From Dolomedes plantarius (taxonomy: Eukaryota; Arthropoda; Arachnida; Araneae; Dolomedidae): a stretch of 64,000 nucleotides of DNA. The position numbers were made by a program, and so were the translations under genes. Positions 25,948 through 63,955 of the stretch are shown here, piece after piece. Every line of letters begins with the position of its first letter. Within the stretch, counting starts at the first letter, position 1. The stretch covers positions 124,105,727-124,169,726 of the forward strand of contig OU015498.1 of NCBI GenBank assembly GCA_907164885.2, read 5' to 3'. The notes beneath the pieces are model-generated. The model was not told the origin of the DNA and did no database searches. It saw only the letters and a list, made by a program, of their open reading frames with translations.

Positions 25948-27439
25948 TTGAAAAGGTATGTGACCTTTTTGTCATTCTTCAACGTGAAACTGGGGGAAAT
26001 AAGAGAAATTAACAGTGCTTTAAAAAACTTTCGGTCAGACAAGATCAAGCTATTGCACCGTTTAATATTCGAGAATGATGGTGATAAATCAAATAAAAAA
26101 CGCATACGCGAGTTCGGAGGGTTTGAATTCCCGACAGACAGTGATGCGTTTCAAAAGAAATTTAAAAAAATAGACGGCGCGTTTTCACCCGCCGAGTTTA
26201 TCACTATTGCGAATGTCATAAATATTCCCGTTGACGGGGCAAAGGCCGAAGTGGCCAGGAGAATTTTGTCTATGCTTTGTAGAATCGAGGCTTTCGCACG
26301 GAGCCGGAGTGTTGTGACTTCGGACTCGGAAATCGAGGAGGAAATAAATAACAGCCGCGATTTTTCAGCGCAGTATGACGGGAGAAAAAAAACAAAATAT
26401 GGCGGATTCATCAATGCAGTGCGAAGACGTAAATAAAAGTAACTTTTCTGCAAACTCTGTTTTGCCAAGTGTTAGCATCAATTATGCTGACATCGAGAGT
26501 ACTGTGTCTAAGTTTAACGCAGAGCCTCACGAGAATGTAATCAATTGGATCGATCATTTTGAAAGTATGTCGATATTATTTAATTTGTCAGAACTGCAAA
26601 AATTTGTTATGGCCAAAAGGTCTTTGGGTGGAAATGCCTTATTGTTTGTTAGGACGGAACCCAATCATGGGCCAAGTTGAGACAAGCCTTGATCGAGGAA
26701 TTTTCCTTTGAAATAAATTCAGCGAACTTACATGAGCTGTTGAGTAAAAGGAAAATGAGAGATTCTGAAACGGTTCAAGAATATTTTTTAAAGATGAAAG
26801 AATTATGCCATTGCGGTAAAATCGAGTAATCTGCTCTGATGCACTATGTAATTAAAGGAATTAGTGATAGGCCCGAGAACAAAATAATTTTGTATGGATG
26901 TAGGAATTTAACAGATTTTAAAGAAAAGCTTAAAATTTATGAAGTAATAAAGAATGATTCGGCCAAGAGTAAAGTTTCTTTCGATAGAGGTAAAACCAGA
27001 TATGGCTTTAATGACAGAGTTAATGCTGTTGATAAAACGAAATCAAGATATGAACATAGCGATAAATTTAATTCTAAAGATGAAAATGTAAACAAAACGA
27101 AGTACACTAGTGGTTATGAGAAAATGAGACAATAATTTCGATAACAGCAAAAATAAGATTTGTTTTAATTGTGGTGAAAAGAATCACATTTCGAAATATT
27201 GTACCCATAAAGACCGGGAGGTCAGATGTTTTTCTTGTCAGGACTTTGGGCATCGTGCTTCAGCGTGTCCTCAAGCCAATTCGAAGCCGGAAGCTGCTGT
27301 ATTGAGTATTCAGGCAGAACCGAAACTGAGCATTAAAATAATAATTGATAATTTAAGCATAAGTTCGATAATTGATACAGGAAGTCAAATGACGTTACTT
27401 CGCAAATCTGTGTTTGATAAATTAAATGTTGATCAATGA
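25948..27439 (+). pseudogene. Gypsy-type gag and start of protease, multiply broken
   Basis: A first open frame (25948-26436) has no ATG at its start. It holds a SAP-like stretch, AEFITIANVINIPVDGAK. A second frame (ATG at 26396) holds the capsid region with NWIDHFESM. It shifts near 26660, continues from WAKLRQALIEEF (26668), meets a TAA at 26827-26829, resumes to 27135, and shifts again into the nucleocapsid. That part has two CX2CX4HX4C knuckles (CFNCGEKNHISKYC and CFSCQDFGHRASAC, about 27157-27276). The protease motif IDTGSQ starts at 27371, and a TGA at 27437-27439 interrupts just after it. The order gag, knuckles, DTGS is Gypsy-like. Number and type of breaks show it is not functional. 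Confidence 0.7.
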
Positions 27440-29104
27440 ATGCCATCGAACTCTTCTTTAATTGGTTTTGGTAAATGCGTAGTGAAACCACTAGGTTCTT
27501 TTGAGGGAAATATTGAAATTGATGATTTTAAGTGTAAGGCAAATGTTTGTGTTGTTGAAGATAATGTTATGTCTTGTGACGCCAACGTATTAATGCAGGG
27601 GGAAACGATAATAAATAAAGACGGGATTTCGATTAAAAATAAATCGCAACGTGTGGAAGAAAGTATCGTGTTATCTGTCTTGCCAATTGAATCAACTTTT
27701 GATGAGGTTGAACTGAACATTGAACCTGATGTGCCAAAAACTTTCAAAGATAAGGTGCAACAATTGGTTTCGAATTATGTGCCGCATAAAACTAAGACGT
27801 CAAATGTCGAATTTCGATATGTCACTTTACGTGTTTTGTTAGCATATGCAGCTATATATGATTGGGAGATAGACCAAATGGATGCAGTCATGGCATTTGT
27901 TCAAGGAAAACTAAATGAGGAAATTTACATGAAAATCCCTGAGGGTTTTAATGAATATTATCATGAAAATTTGAAGGGGAAGGTTCTAAAACTCAATAAA
28001 GCGTTAGACGGCTTAAAACAAAGTGGCAGACTTTGGTATCTTATGTTGGAAGAGGGGTTAAAGGAAATGGGCTTGTGGCAAAGTTCTTTTGATAGTTGTG
28101 TATTTATCAACTTAAATGAAAATAATGACCTTGTAATTGTTACTATTTATGTAGACGATTTGTTGATCTTTAGTAATTCAGTGAATCTTAAAAATTCGAT
28201 AAAAGAACAACTAAGTAAACGGTTTGAAATGAAAGATCTTGGACCAGCAAATTATTGTTTAGGTATTAAAATTGAACGTAATAGACCTGCTGGGTCCATT
28301 AGCCTGAACCAAACACAATATGTGGAGAGTACCTTACATAAATATAACATGCACGAGTCCCATAGTGTTACAACACCTCTTGATCCAAATCAAGTTCTAT
28401 CAAAGCTTCAGAATGGTACACTAGAATGCAAAATTAAAGTACCATATCAAGCTGCTGTTGGGAGTTTGCTTTATGCATCTCAAGCGACACGACCTGACAT
28501 ATCCCATGCAGTAAACACAGTATGCCAGTTCTGCAACAACCCTGGCAATATCCATTGGACATGTGTGAAGAGAATCATGAGGTACCTTCGTGGAACGACT
28601 GGAGCTACTCTCAACTACTCAAAGGATCATAGCAGTGATATTGTTGGACACTGTGATTCCAACTATGGAGGTGATGTAGGAGATCGACGTTCAACCACTG
28701 GCTATGTATTTACAATTGGAGGAGGAGCAGTATCTTGGTGTAGTAAGCGTCAACCTACGATAGCTACAAGCACGACTGAAGCCGAATATATGGCTTTATC
28801 AGCAGCTGCAAAGGAAGCCATATGGCTTAACAAGATTGTGAAGGAATTGGGTCTTACAGATGTAAAACCCATTGTGATTTTTTGTGATAACAGAGGAGCT
28901 ATTGCTCTATGCAAAAATAATGTCTACCACGGTAAATCAAAACATATTGACATTCGTCATCATTTTGTGCGTGAAGCTTTGAAGCTTGGACATATAGATG
29001 TACAAACTGTTTCCACATCAAATATGATAGCCGATTATTTGACTAAAACTGTCAACAGAATGAAACATGAACTATGTGCAAAATCTATGGGACTAAATCT
29101 GTAA
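27440..29104 (+). CDS. Chimeric frame: Gypsy-type protease tail joined to Copia-type RT and RNase H
   Basis: 554 codons. Residues 1 to about 124 continue the Gypsy-type protease and linker (VVKPLGSFEGNI, ANVLMQGETIINKDGI, QQLVSNYVPHKTKTSNVEF). From RYVTLRVLLAYAAIYDWEID the sequence is Ty1/Copia RVT_2. It has the first catalytic Asp (QMDAVMAF), KALDGLKQSGRLWY, the YVDDLL active site, FEMKDLGPANYCLGIKI and QATRPDISHAV. The RNase H part has HCDSNYGGD, STTEAEYMALSAAAKEA, IFCDNRGAIA and KHIDIRHHFVRE. The N-terminal fingers of the Copia RT are missing, since the fusion falls near 27811. The frame has no stop across the junction. Ends with TAA 69 codons after KHIDIRHH. Confidence 0.8.
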   Translation: MPSNSSLIGFGKCVVKPLGSFEGNIEIDDFKCKANVCVVEDNVMSCDANVLMQGETIINKDGISIKNKSQRVEESIVLSVLPIESTFDEVELNIEPDVPKTFKDKVQQLVSNYVPHKTKTSNVEFRYVTLRVLLAYAAIYDWEIDQMDAVMAFVQGKLNEEIYMKIPEGFNEYYHENLKGKVLKLNKALDGLKQSGRLWYLMLEEGLKEMGLWQSSFDSCVFINLNENNDLVIVTIYVDDLLIFSNSVNLKNSIKEQLSKRFEMKDLGPANYCLGIKIERNRPAGSISLNQTQYVESTLHKYNMHESHSVTTPLDPNQVLSKLQNGTLECKIKVPYQAAVGSLLYASQATRPDISHAVNTVCQFCNNPGNIHWTCVKRIMRYLRGTTGATLNYSKDHSSDIVGHCDSNYGGDVGDRRSTTGYVFTIGGGAVSWCSKRQPTIATSTTEAEYMALSAAAKEAIWLNKIVKELGLTDVKPIVIFCDNRGAIALCKNNVYHGKSKHIDIRHHFVREALKLGHIDVQTVSTSNMIADYLTKTVNRMKHELCAKSMGLNL

Positions 29105-29225
29105 TGTGAACTTTTATTCAACTGCTGTAAATTTTTTTTTGTTCACTTTATCTTATTTTGTGACAGAATCTCTCACTGATTATATGAAAACTTGATTTTG
29201 TTAACTGTTTAAACTAAAGTGGGAG

Positions 29226-29397
29226 TGTTGAAATGTTAGTTTAAACTTATGCATATTGCCAATAGATGGCACCACCAATCATCCACCATTCTTGTATGTA
29301 ATGTATGAATAAAACTTGAGTCTTCCTACTGCTACCAGAGAGGTATGTTGTAATTATTTTATTCTTGGACTCATGCTGTATTTTCCACTAAAGATAG
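29226..29397 (+). repeat. Probable start of a Copia 3' LTR
   Basis: After the RNase H stop there is a purine tract AAAGTGGGAG and then TGTTGAAATGTTAG, the usual layout of polypurine tract plus Copia LTR start. It includes ATGAATAAAACTTGAGTC, a polyadenylation-type signal. No partner LTR is present in the window and its 3' limit is uncertain. Confidence 0.5.
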
Positions 29398-29409
29398 GTT
29401 CCTTTATGC

Positions 29410-30033
29410 CATACCGGTGAACGTCCTTATCAGTGTCCTCATTGTACATATGCAAGCCCTGACATGTATAAACTCAAACGTCATTTGAGAATTCATATGC
29501 AGAAACTTCATACCAGTGACAAGCCTCTGAAATGTAAACACTGTGGAAAGACATTTCCTGATCGGCATTCATACAAGCTGCATGCTAAAACACATGAAGG
29601 CGAAAAATGTTTCAAATGTGATCTCTCTCCATATGCCTCCATTTCTCAACGTCACTTGGAGTCTCATATGTTGATTCATACCGATCAAAAGCCTTTCCGT
29701 TGTGATGAGTGTGATCAAGCATTCAGACAGAAACAGCTGTTGAGAAGGCATGCAAAACGACAGATTTTTAAAGTCCAAGAAGAGAACCGGAAGACGTACA
29801 ACTTACGGAGGAAAGAACCACAACCTTATAGACTTAGCGATTTGGTCGCTATAAAGAGAACTCAATTCGGACCATACCTGAAACTAAAACCAAAGTATTT
29901 AGGACCCTACAAAATCATCAAGGTTAAAGGAGGCAACACCTACGACGTGATCAAAGAAGGGAGCCACGAAGGACCTAACTATACGACGACATGCGCCGAA
30001 TTTTTAAAAACGTGGTGTGTTGCGCCCAAATAA
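29410..30033 (+). CDS. CTCF-like zinc fingers fused in frame to Gypsy integrase C-terminus
   Basis: An open frame runs from a TAG at 29395-29397 to TAA at 30033. The first ATG is at 29464. Finger 1 (YQCPHCTYASPDMYKLKRH) resembles CTCF finger 4. The sequence then jumps to HTSDKPLKCKHCGKTFPDRH (finger 7-like), CFKCDLSPYASISQRHLESH (finger 8-like, second Cys replaced by Ser) and FRCDECDQAFRQKQLLRRH (finger 9-like, last His lost). The combination THEGEKCFKC, HMLIHTDQKPF and RQKQLLRRH is, from family knowledge, strongly CTCF-like. Two fingers are missing between RIH and QKLH. From about 29757 the frame is Gypsy integrase tail: VQEENRKTYNLRRKEPQPY, LSDLVAIKRTQFG, LKPKYLGPYKI. Only two fingers keep all zinc ligands. 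There are no introns, so capture from mRNA is likely. Confidence 0.75.
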   Translation, partial: HTGERPYQCPHCTYASPDMYKLKRHLRIHMQKLHTSDKPLKCKHCGKTFPDRHSYKLHAKTHEGEKCFKCDLSPYASISQRHLESHMLIHTDQKPFRCDECDQAFRQKQLLRRHAKRQIFKVQEENRKTYNLRRKEPQPYRLSDLVAIKRTQFGPYLKLKPKYLGPYKIIKVKGGNTYDVIKEGSHEGPNYTTTCAEFLKTWCVAPK

Positions 30034-30369
30034 ATAAAAAAAAAGAAGAGATGCCGTGTCTACAATGCCTTTACGATGACGACTTGGACTGGAACAACGG
30101 ACATTCCACCATGACCCTGAACTATTTGTTAATGACTTTTTTTTTGTTTGTTTGTTCTTTTGTGTGACGTTCCAGTGACGAAAAGACGATGGCACCTTTG
30201 ATGTGAGGGCCATACAACAACGAAGACGGAGCCAAGACGAAAAGCTCACCTGTTGCAGACGCTTAATTTGCTTTTCTTTTTAGATTTTTTTCTTTTTCAA
30301 TCTTGCTGTTTAGTTTTTTTATTTTTGCAGCTGCGCCTGGAGGGCCAGGTGCCTGCAGGAGGGCCGATC
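30034..30369 (+). other. 3' internal region and polypurine tract of the LTR element
   Basis: Non-coding. It ends with GGAGGGCCAGGTGCCTGCAG and AGGAGGGCCGATC directly before the 3' LTR, a plausible priming tract. Confidence 0.5.
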
Positions 30370-30703
30370 TGTGGGCTCGGGAGCCTGCCTCAGTCCGTTT
30401 AATTAATTGTCACCTATGGCAGCCCTAGCGCCGCTCATCGGAAGGAGAGGTACGCGGGGAGTGAATCTCCAGCCGACGAGAGTTCCCGACAGACGAGAGA
30501 TGGACGTCAATAAGCGATGACGCGTTTATCTCTTAGCAGCAGGCGGCTGTTTTTTTCATTAGTCTATAATGTTAATTACGACGTTCTTTTTGTAAATATA
30601 TTGTAAATAATAAGTTTTCATTAAATGTTAATGTAGTTATCATAGTCTTCGTTTATAATAGTTTAAGTATTTGTTTTAAATTACCCGCTCGACTATCCTG
30701 TCC

Positions 30704-30707
<4 letters not shown>
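30370..30707 (+). repeat. 3' LTR
   Basis: 338 bp, TG...CA, partner of 25420-25758. It is followed by a (TA)n tract like the one before the 5' LTR. Confidence 0.92.
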
Positions 30708-30717
<10 letters not shown>

Positions 30718-30744
<27 letters not shown>

Positions 30745-33700
30745 TGATACTCCTCTAGGTGGTCATAATTTGTTCAGAACCAATTAAAGACTCGATAGAA
30801 CCAATGTTATGAAAGAAATCTCTTTTGCCACCCCTCAAAAAAGCCATTTTTTTGGGGAACTATAACTGGCTGCCATAGAGTAGCTTCACTATATAAACCA
30901 GACATTGATTTTCAAAAAGTTATATAATTCAGTAATTAAAACATTGAATGCTGAGAAAAATTTATAATACATTTCGTATCAAAATTACATTAAATTTGAA
31001 GAATAGTAAGTTCAAAATAACTTGATATGTGGACCTTCAGATTTCCATATTTAAGTCTCGACAAGTAAAGATCCTTTGGGGATGTGTTATGATCAAAACC
31101 TATTAATAAACAATAACTTCTTTTATTTCTCAGCATTTTACTCAATGCCATATTTAAGTTTACAGCTAGACTTAATTTTTTTTTTTTAAAAAGGAAAATG
31201 GTCATTGACATTATGAAATGGTCTTTTGAACATTATGAAATGGTCTTTTATAAAAAATGGTCTTTTGACATTATGAAATAAACCGAACATAATAAGAAGG
31301 TTATTAAGGAAAATATGTCCTGAAAAGCAGCAAGGTACAGCAAATACATAAAGACAAAATAAGAACACCACACATTATAAGTCAATAGCTTTATTGAACC
31401 AGTTCACCTGATTGTTAGACAAGCCCCATACCGTTTGTGCTGGCAACAAAGGGCGTTGGAAATACAAAAGAAGCCTCACAAACAACAAAATCCCATAAAC
31501 ATAAACAGACACAGTATAAAGTGTAACATTATCTATACACATTAAAAGGTAGATCGAATGAAAATATCTAATAAAAATAACACATTTCATTTTTAAAAAA
31601 GGGAATGTTATGAAATATATAACTAAGTACTCTAAATTACATAATGGGATCCATAACAGAATGAGGAACTTAACACAGTTTCTTGTTTAAATAATATAAC
31701 TTACACAACATGCATCTCAAAATCATATTTTGATTACAAATACACTCGGAACTGCAATGTAAAAAGCTGTCAACAATCAGTAATACTGTGATAAAAAAAA
31801 GTAGTAAAGCTGAAATCATATCAGTTAAGCATTCACGATGAAATGAAGTAACTATTACAGTAATCCGTGGTTTTCTTTTACCATATCACATAATTTAGCA
31901 ATAAGGTTCAAATAACGTGCTCTAGTATTTGTTTATTGTAAAACTATAACAGTATTACTTTGTACCTACGACACAACTAATTGTTTTGAAATTAACGTAA
32001 ACATACGATGTTCTATAAACCCAGAGAGTTAAAACTTTCCCATAACAAATATCACACGTTCCTTTTCACGTATATGTATAGCGATTTCAGGGATTTAGAA
32101 GATAAGTTAAAATTTTTTGTACATATACCATAATTTCTAGTTAATAATTTCTGAAATTGAAAAATACATTGACAATTTGTTGGTAATATTTTCAGCGGGG
32201 GTCTAGAATACAAAATTCATATTTGTTTAAAACAATTCAGAATTAGATTAATAAAAAACTTCCAATTTAAAAAATTACAGCTATATTTCATACACTTTTT
32301 TTGTAAATTTAAAATATTCAAGGTAAAGAAATTCTAAATATAGAAAAAAATCTCTTGCATGTTAACAAGTGCTTCTGACTTAAAAATGCTGACTGAGAGC
32401 TTTTTAAAAGTTATTATAACTCTAGAAGTAACAGCATTGTAAAAATGAAGAGGTATGTATAACTCAAGACATCTAGGGAATGTAGTATGAAAATTTTGGA
32501 AGTGTTTTCAAAGAGTTAAAATTTACCTATATAATTATAAAACAATAAACCATCTGAACGGTGAAGTTCAGCAAATCTTTAGAATTTAGCCTGTTTGTAC
32601 TGACACATATTTAATAATATGTGCAAATTTTTTTAATGAATGAAATATATTTTCATACTTGAAAATTTAAGAATAAAGATATCGCCATATACCATATATA
32701 ATTAAGAATATATAATAATAATAATCACCATATATAATTAAGAATAAAGATACCAATAACATCTACACCATATTGAAACATTACTGTCCGAAGAAATTAT
32801 TATTACTTTTCTTTTTTTGTAAAGTACTCTAATATACTGTACATAGTGATAAACTGTTCCCATTAGATTGTTTTGAAAATTTCTACAGATGTTTTAAATC
32901 CAAACTTAACATCTGCACTTGTATGTCATTTTATTATAATGAATATGATTAAAAATAAAAAGGGTATACCTAAAAAATATGAATAAAAAAAATGAATTCC
33001 TTATTTACAAAGAGCTATTGCCAGTTTCTGGTGCATTGACTCAATTATACTTCCAGGAGAACTGAAATCATAAATTATTTATTAGAAATTATGGTATTCC
33101 ATCGGCTGTACTTTAAAGATGACAAAACTTCGCAGAGAGGAGATATTTTGTTTTTACATTTTCATCAATAAAAAAAAAGAAAATTTAATCATGTTAAATA
33201 TAAAATTTCAAATACAAATTTTCATTCATTTGTCATTACGAGAGAGATTACTACTTTACACCATTAAACACTACAGAGTAAGAAATAAATTGACTAAGAT
33301 CCTGGTTTGTAAACTCTACTATACAGAAGAACTACAAAAGGAAGGTGTAACACAAACAAAAAAATGTCTTAGTCTCTAAGTACAAATAAATACACAAGTA
33401 CAATAAAATAACTCAACACTATTTATCATTAACCACTAAATATTTTGCACAACCTATTAAAAATAAGGTTCTAAGGTATTATAACTGACCCATCAATGCC
33501 TGTTTATCGCCGCACGATACCCTAGGCATTTGACTAGAAATTATACACACTAATATGCTACAGGGCAAAGAGATGACATACTGGCTAAGGAGAATAATAA
33601 CTTTTTGAGCCGAATTTGTTCTGAGACCTATGTTTGTCTAGTTTAAAAAAAATTAGTGATAAGACAATTAGTGATAATTATAACTAATGTCTCTCATTGA

Positions 33701-34224
33701 GCAAGGCAATAAAAATTCTCAACCAGGGGTGCATATACTTTTAAACAGAACAGACATCATCGTAATTATGGTCCATTCGAATAGATTAATATATACTGTT
33801 TACATACCACAATTTATTGCATTACATTCATATTGGAAAAAAATGATTAACAACCAAATAACTCTAGTCTGGTTTGTAAAATATAGACAAAACACCTTTT
33901 ATTAACAGGAGGACAAAACATCTGTATAAGTAGAAGGTATAAGAAGATCATCCATGCTGATTAAACTTTTAAATAAACAGAATATTCCCAGATAGTCCAT
34001 TCCCATGCAAATAAGAGACACATGGTACGTATACTGCCCTTTTGAGTAAACTTTAAATATATTCAAAAACCTTATTAATGTACATATTTTAACATATTTT
34101 TAACTGAAAGAAAAAACAGTACATCTAGAAACCTTGCCCCCATTCCTCCTGAAAATTGGGTCTTTTGTAGGATATCTCTTAAGGTATTAAATCAAAATTT
34201 GTTCCCCTCACTCAAATATATATA
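30718..34224. other. Intergenic, no recognised gene
   Basis: AT-rich. An imperfect direct repeat of ATGGTCTTTTGACATTATGA lies at about 31195-31285. Few element-like ends are visible. It could include distal 3' untranslated sequence of the minus-strand neurobeachin-type gene, but nothing in the sequence proves it. Confidence 0.45.
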
Positions 34225-34419
34225 CAGTCAATTCCGGTTAATCAGACCACATTGGGACACGATCATTTTGGTCCTAATAACTGGCTGGTCCAATTAAACA
34301 AACATGCCTTATGTTACAAGACAGGATTCGGTCCAAATAAGCAATTGATCCGGGTAACCGGTGGTCCAAATAAATGGCTGGTCCAGTTAACCAGTGGTCC
34401 AATTAACCGGAATCGACTG
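34225..34419. mobile_element. pogo-like MITE, 195 bp
   Basis: CAGTCAATTCCGGTTAATCA and CAATTAACCGGAATCGACTG are inverted termini beside TA. The interior repeats GGTCC(A/C)(A/G)(T/A)TAA motifs. Confidence 0.8.
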
Positions 34420-36570
34420 TATATATATATTTTGGGGTTACATAGCTGAAAGGAAAGTATATGTTTGACAGTAAAGATTCCATAAGTATAATTCTTAAAT
34501 ATGTTTTTATAGAAATATTTTATGCTATTAAGGATTGCCATAAGCTCGGTGTTAAAAGATAATGGTTAACACTTGTTCTCCAATAACAGAGGATCTAAAT
34601 GGAGGAATGTAAGTCAGATCCTAATGAAAGAAGCAACCAGTGGTTCAACATGGAATTTTAAATAACATGAATGCATGTCTAAAAATACCAGTTAAACCAC
34701 CCATTTACTATTACAACACCAATCCAAACACCAAATTTCAAAGAACACTCACGTTGAGCAAAAGGGATATATATATATCAAATCATGTTTGTAAAATGAT
34801 TTATTCTTTACCAATTCAAATATGAAAACTTGGTGGATATACTAACTAGCAAAAATAAATGAAAATTTTGATTGGTGCTAAACAATGTTAAAAATTTGAA
34901 ATAATGTTCATGACTAAAAAAGGTTGATTTCAGCTATGTAACTTTGAAACAACCTGCCTAACTATGATAAGCTCTTCATTAACAGGAAAGCAATTTAAAA
35001 AACCTAAAACAATGGAATGCAAACTATATCACAAAAAGATTCAAAAACTTAAGAATTGACTTAATGAATTCTAATCTATTTACCCCCTCAGAAATACCTT
35101 CAGTTCAACAGGGACTTTGATAATCAGGCTTTAAATAAATAAGCTAAAAGACATGAAAAATGAAGTAAAATGCAAATGACTAAATTTTTTAAATGATGTA
35201 TATTGTCTTAGTAACCAATAGTATGAAGTAAAATAATGGTGCAAGCTGCACAATGTTTCGTGTATTTTGGTCATTACATTTAACATTTTTACAAGTATTT
35301 CATAAAATTTTTGTATATGACTACACAAAATACACATGAAGACAAGATTAAAAGCAGTGCCAAATACAATCCAGCCAAGTCCTTAATTCATATGACCTCC
35401 ACTAGGATTTGATTCAAATCTGATGACACCAATGGTTATTAAACTATAAACCAGAATTAATTTATGCAGTAAAAAAAGTTAGAATGCAATCTTTACAGCA
35501 GGATAATCTGCTTACACCTTCAACAAATGTTGATATTAAGTCTTACTCAGCTAGCTAAAGTTTTCTGTAGATAATTACAAAACCAATTGATAATTACTTT
35601 GCAATAAATTTAACTTTTTTTTTCATTACTGTGCTGCTATTTTAGCTTTGCTTTACTGTATAATATTATAAAAAAAAGAACAAAGAATATAACCTGCAAA
35701 ATATTACAAAGATGAAACACATGGGTTTGAAATTTTAATTTAAAAACAATTTAAAACATTTTACCATAAATCACTCAGTAAATGGCCCATTAACATGTTT
35801 AAAATTTTATAAATAAAATGTTTTGTAAATTTTCAATTCAATTAATGCAAATGTTGAATTTTGTCATAATCATCCGAGATGAAATTTTTTCATAGTCATT
35901 ATTTTCTCAGATTTGAATATTTTCTTCTTTAGCACAGCTTATTTCACAAGTAGTATACTTTTAGTCTCTAGACCTAAAAGACTTTTTGCCTTTAATGGCT
36001 GATCTAACTCCATTAGTAGGAATAAAAAAATGATAGTGATATCTACAGCTTAATAATGAAATGGAAAGCATTAGGGCAGAGATCAAAATAATTGCTATGC
36101 GGAATGAGCCTTATCCTAAATTAGAAACAAGTATTTTCTCTTGTATTTGCTCATGGCATAGAAGTAATGTACAATGCAATATTTCCTGCGTACTATTAAT
36201 GAGTATCTTGGAAATTTCAAAATCCTTTGTAGCACCAGTATCATTAACTTGTTATAAGAATAAGTTAATAAATTTAACAGGAATGACTATTCGTCAGTGA
36301 TTATTAGAGAAAATGTAATAGGATTTACACACAAGATTTCATATGGAAAAATATAAGATCACCATTTAAATTTACATTACAAAAATTTTTTCTCACTTTA
36401 AAATAAAAGCTCTTAATTTTGGAAATAAAAGATTCTGAGAATATACTTTCCAGAATTCTGAAAATTATAACTTTCTGTAATGGTAAAAATCATAACAAGA
36501 AAAGAGGAATTAAAAAGACATTTAGAAAATAAAAATCTGTAGATGAGTTCATTTAACACAAATAATGAAC

Positions 36571-36612
<42 letters not shown>

Positions 36613-37577
36613 GTATAAGTTAACTATAGCAAAACAGACTGTGAAATCCATTAAGAAAACTGCAAGTAACATACTAATTTATGGGATGAAGTTAAACATA
36701 TAAGGACAGTGTAAAATGTTGAATTTTACCGAAGTTTTTTCAACCCTGCAATTGTTAACTTGAGAGTAAAAAGGTAGTTTTATTATACACTATTCTGGTA
36801 AAATAATAATTAGATAATACTCCTTGACTATAAAATGGTCAAAGGTCAAATATAGAGATGATAATGTTTCTCTGAAAGATATCACAGAGGCTGGCACAAT
36901 TTGCACACAAAACAACTTTTAAAGTTTACCAACATGTTTCGGCAAATTTTATTCAACACAAATGACAGGAGTTTTAAAAGAGTTGAAAAAAAAAATAGAT
37001 TTCATTGAAAAAAAAGAAGCTTGAAAAAGCAGTGAATTCAATCAAAACAAAACACCCCTGTGATGAGATTTGGGTAAATAAATTAGACTAACAGGCAATC
37101 GCAACACTTCATAATTGGCCAGAGATGTCAAAAAATGTTGACAATCTATTTTATTTATATTTATTTATTTATATTTATATATATAGTATATATACAGATG
37201 GAGGGCCTGCGCTGTGGACGTTGAAAGTTCTATACGCATCTGTACAACAACTTTTTAAGTACTACAAATGCATCTAGGGACAGTGACGGAGCTCGATTGG
37301 AATATATGCGCCAAGTCCATTCCACAAACAAAGTGCAAACTGATGAAAAAACTTGATTTTAATCTAAAGCAGAAACAAAAAACAGAATCAGTCAGTGATT
37401 TGCATAAGTCACCGATTATCTGCAAGTGAGTGCGTAACAATAGCGTCGTGTCTTTTGTATGGCCGGTTTCTATTTTACGCTTGTCCACACCTCATAGGGG
37501 AACACACCATTGGGACCAGCAGCATATAAGTCTCTGGAGTCCATGAGAGACAAATACTGAAAAATAGTCCATGGACT
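34420..37577. other. Gene-free stretch downstream of the neurobeachin-type stop
   Basis: AT-rich, with a (TA)n tract at 36573-36610 and no domain-bearing open frames. It could hold the 3' untranslated region of the minus-strand gene. Confidence 0.45.
37150..37172 (-). promoter_or_regulatory. Candidate polyadenylation signals of the neurobeachin-type gene
   Basis: Overlapping TTTATT on the plus strand reads AATAAA on the minus strand, about 420 bp past the stop codon at 37578. Many alternatives exist in this AT-rich DNA. Confidence 0.25.

Positions 37578-63955
<26,378 letters not shown>

Larger units (their letters stand above)
25420..30707 (+). mobile_element. Composite LTR retroelement: Gypsy frame with Copia RT/RNase H and a CTCF-like insert
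   Basis: Two direct LTRs (25420-25758 and 30370-30707) start TGTGGGCTCGGG and end GTCCCACA. By eye they differ at roughly ten positions plus three single-base indels. Each lies beside TATA, which fits a 4-bp duplication although the site is a (TA)n tract. In order the interior holds a decayed Gypsy-type gag with two zinc knuckles, a protease DTGS motif, a Copia-type RT and RNase H, the apparent start of a Copia LTR, a zinc-finger segment like arthropod CTCF, and a Gypsy-type integrase C-terminus. The Gypsy RT, RNase H and integrase core are absent. Template switching among three RNAs during reverse transcription is my inference. Confidence 0.8.

Noticed and set aside
26151..26468. 105-codon minus-strand frame
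   Set aside because: Shadow of the gag frame on the plus strand.
29410..29756. Stand-alone functional CTCF gene
   Set aside because: It lies within an LTR element, lacks most fingers, has a lost Cys ligand and runs into integrase sequence.
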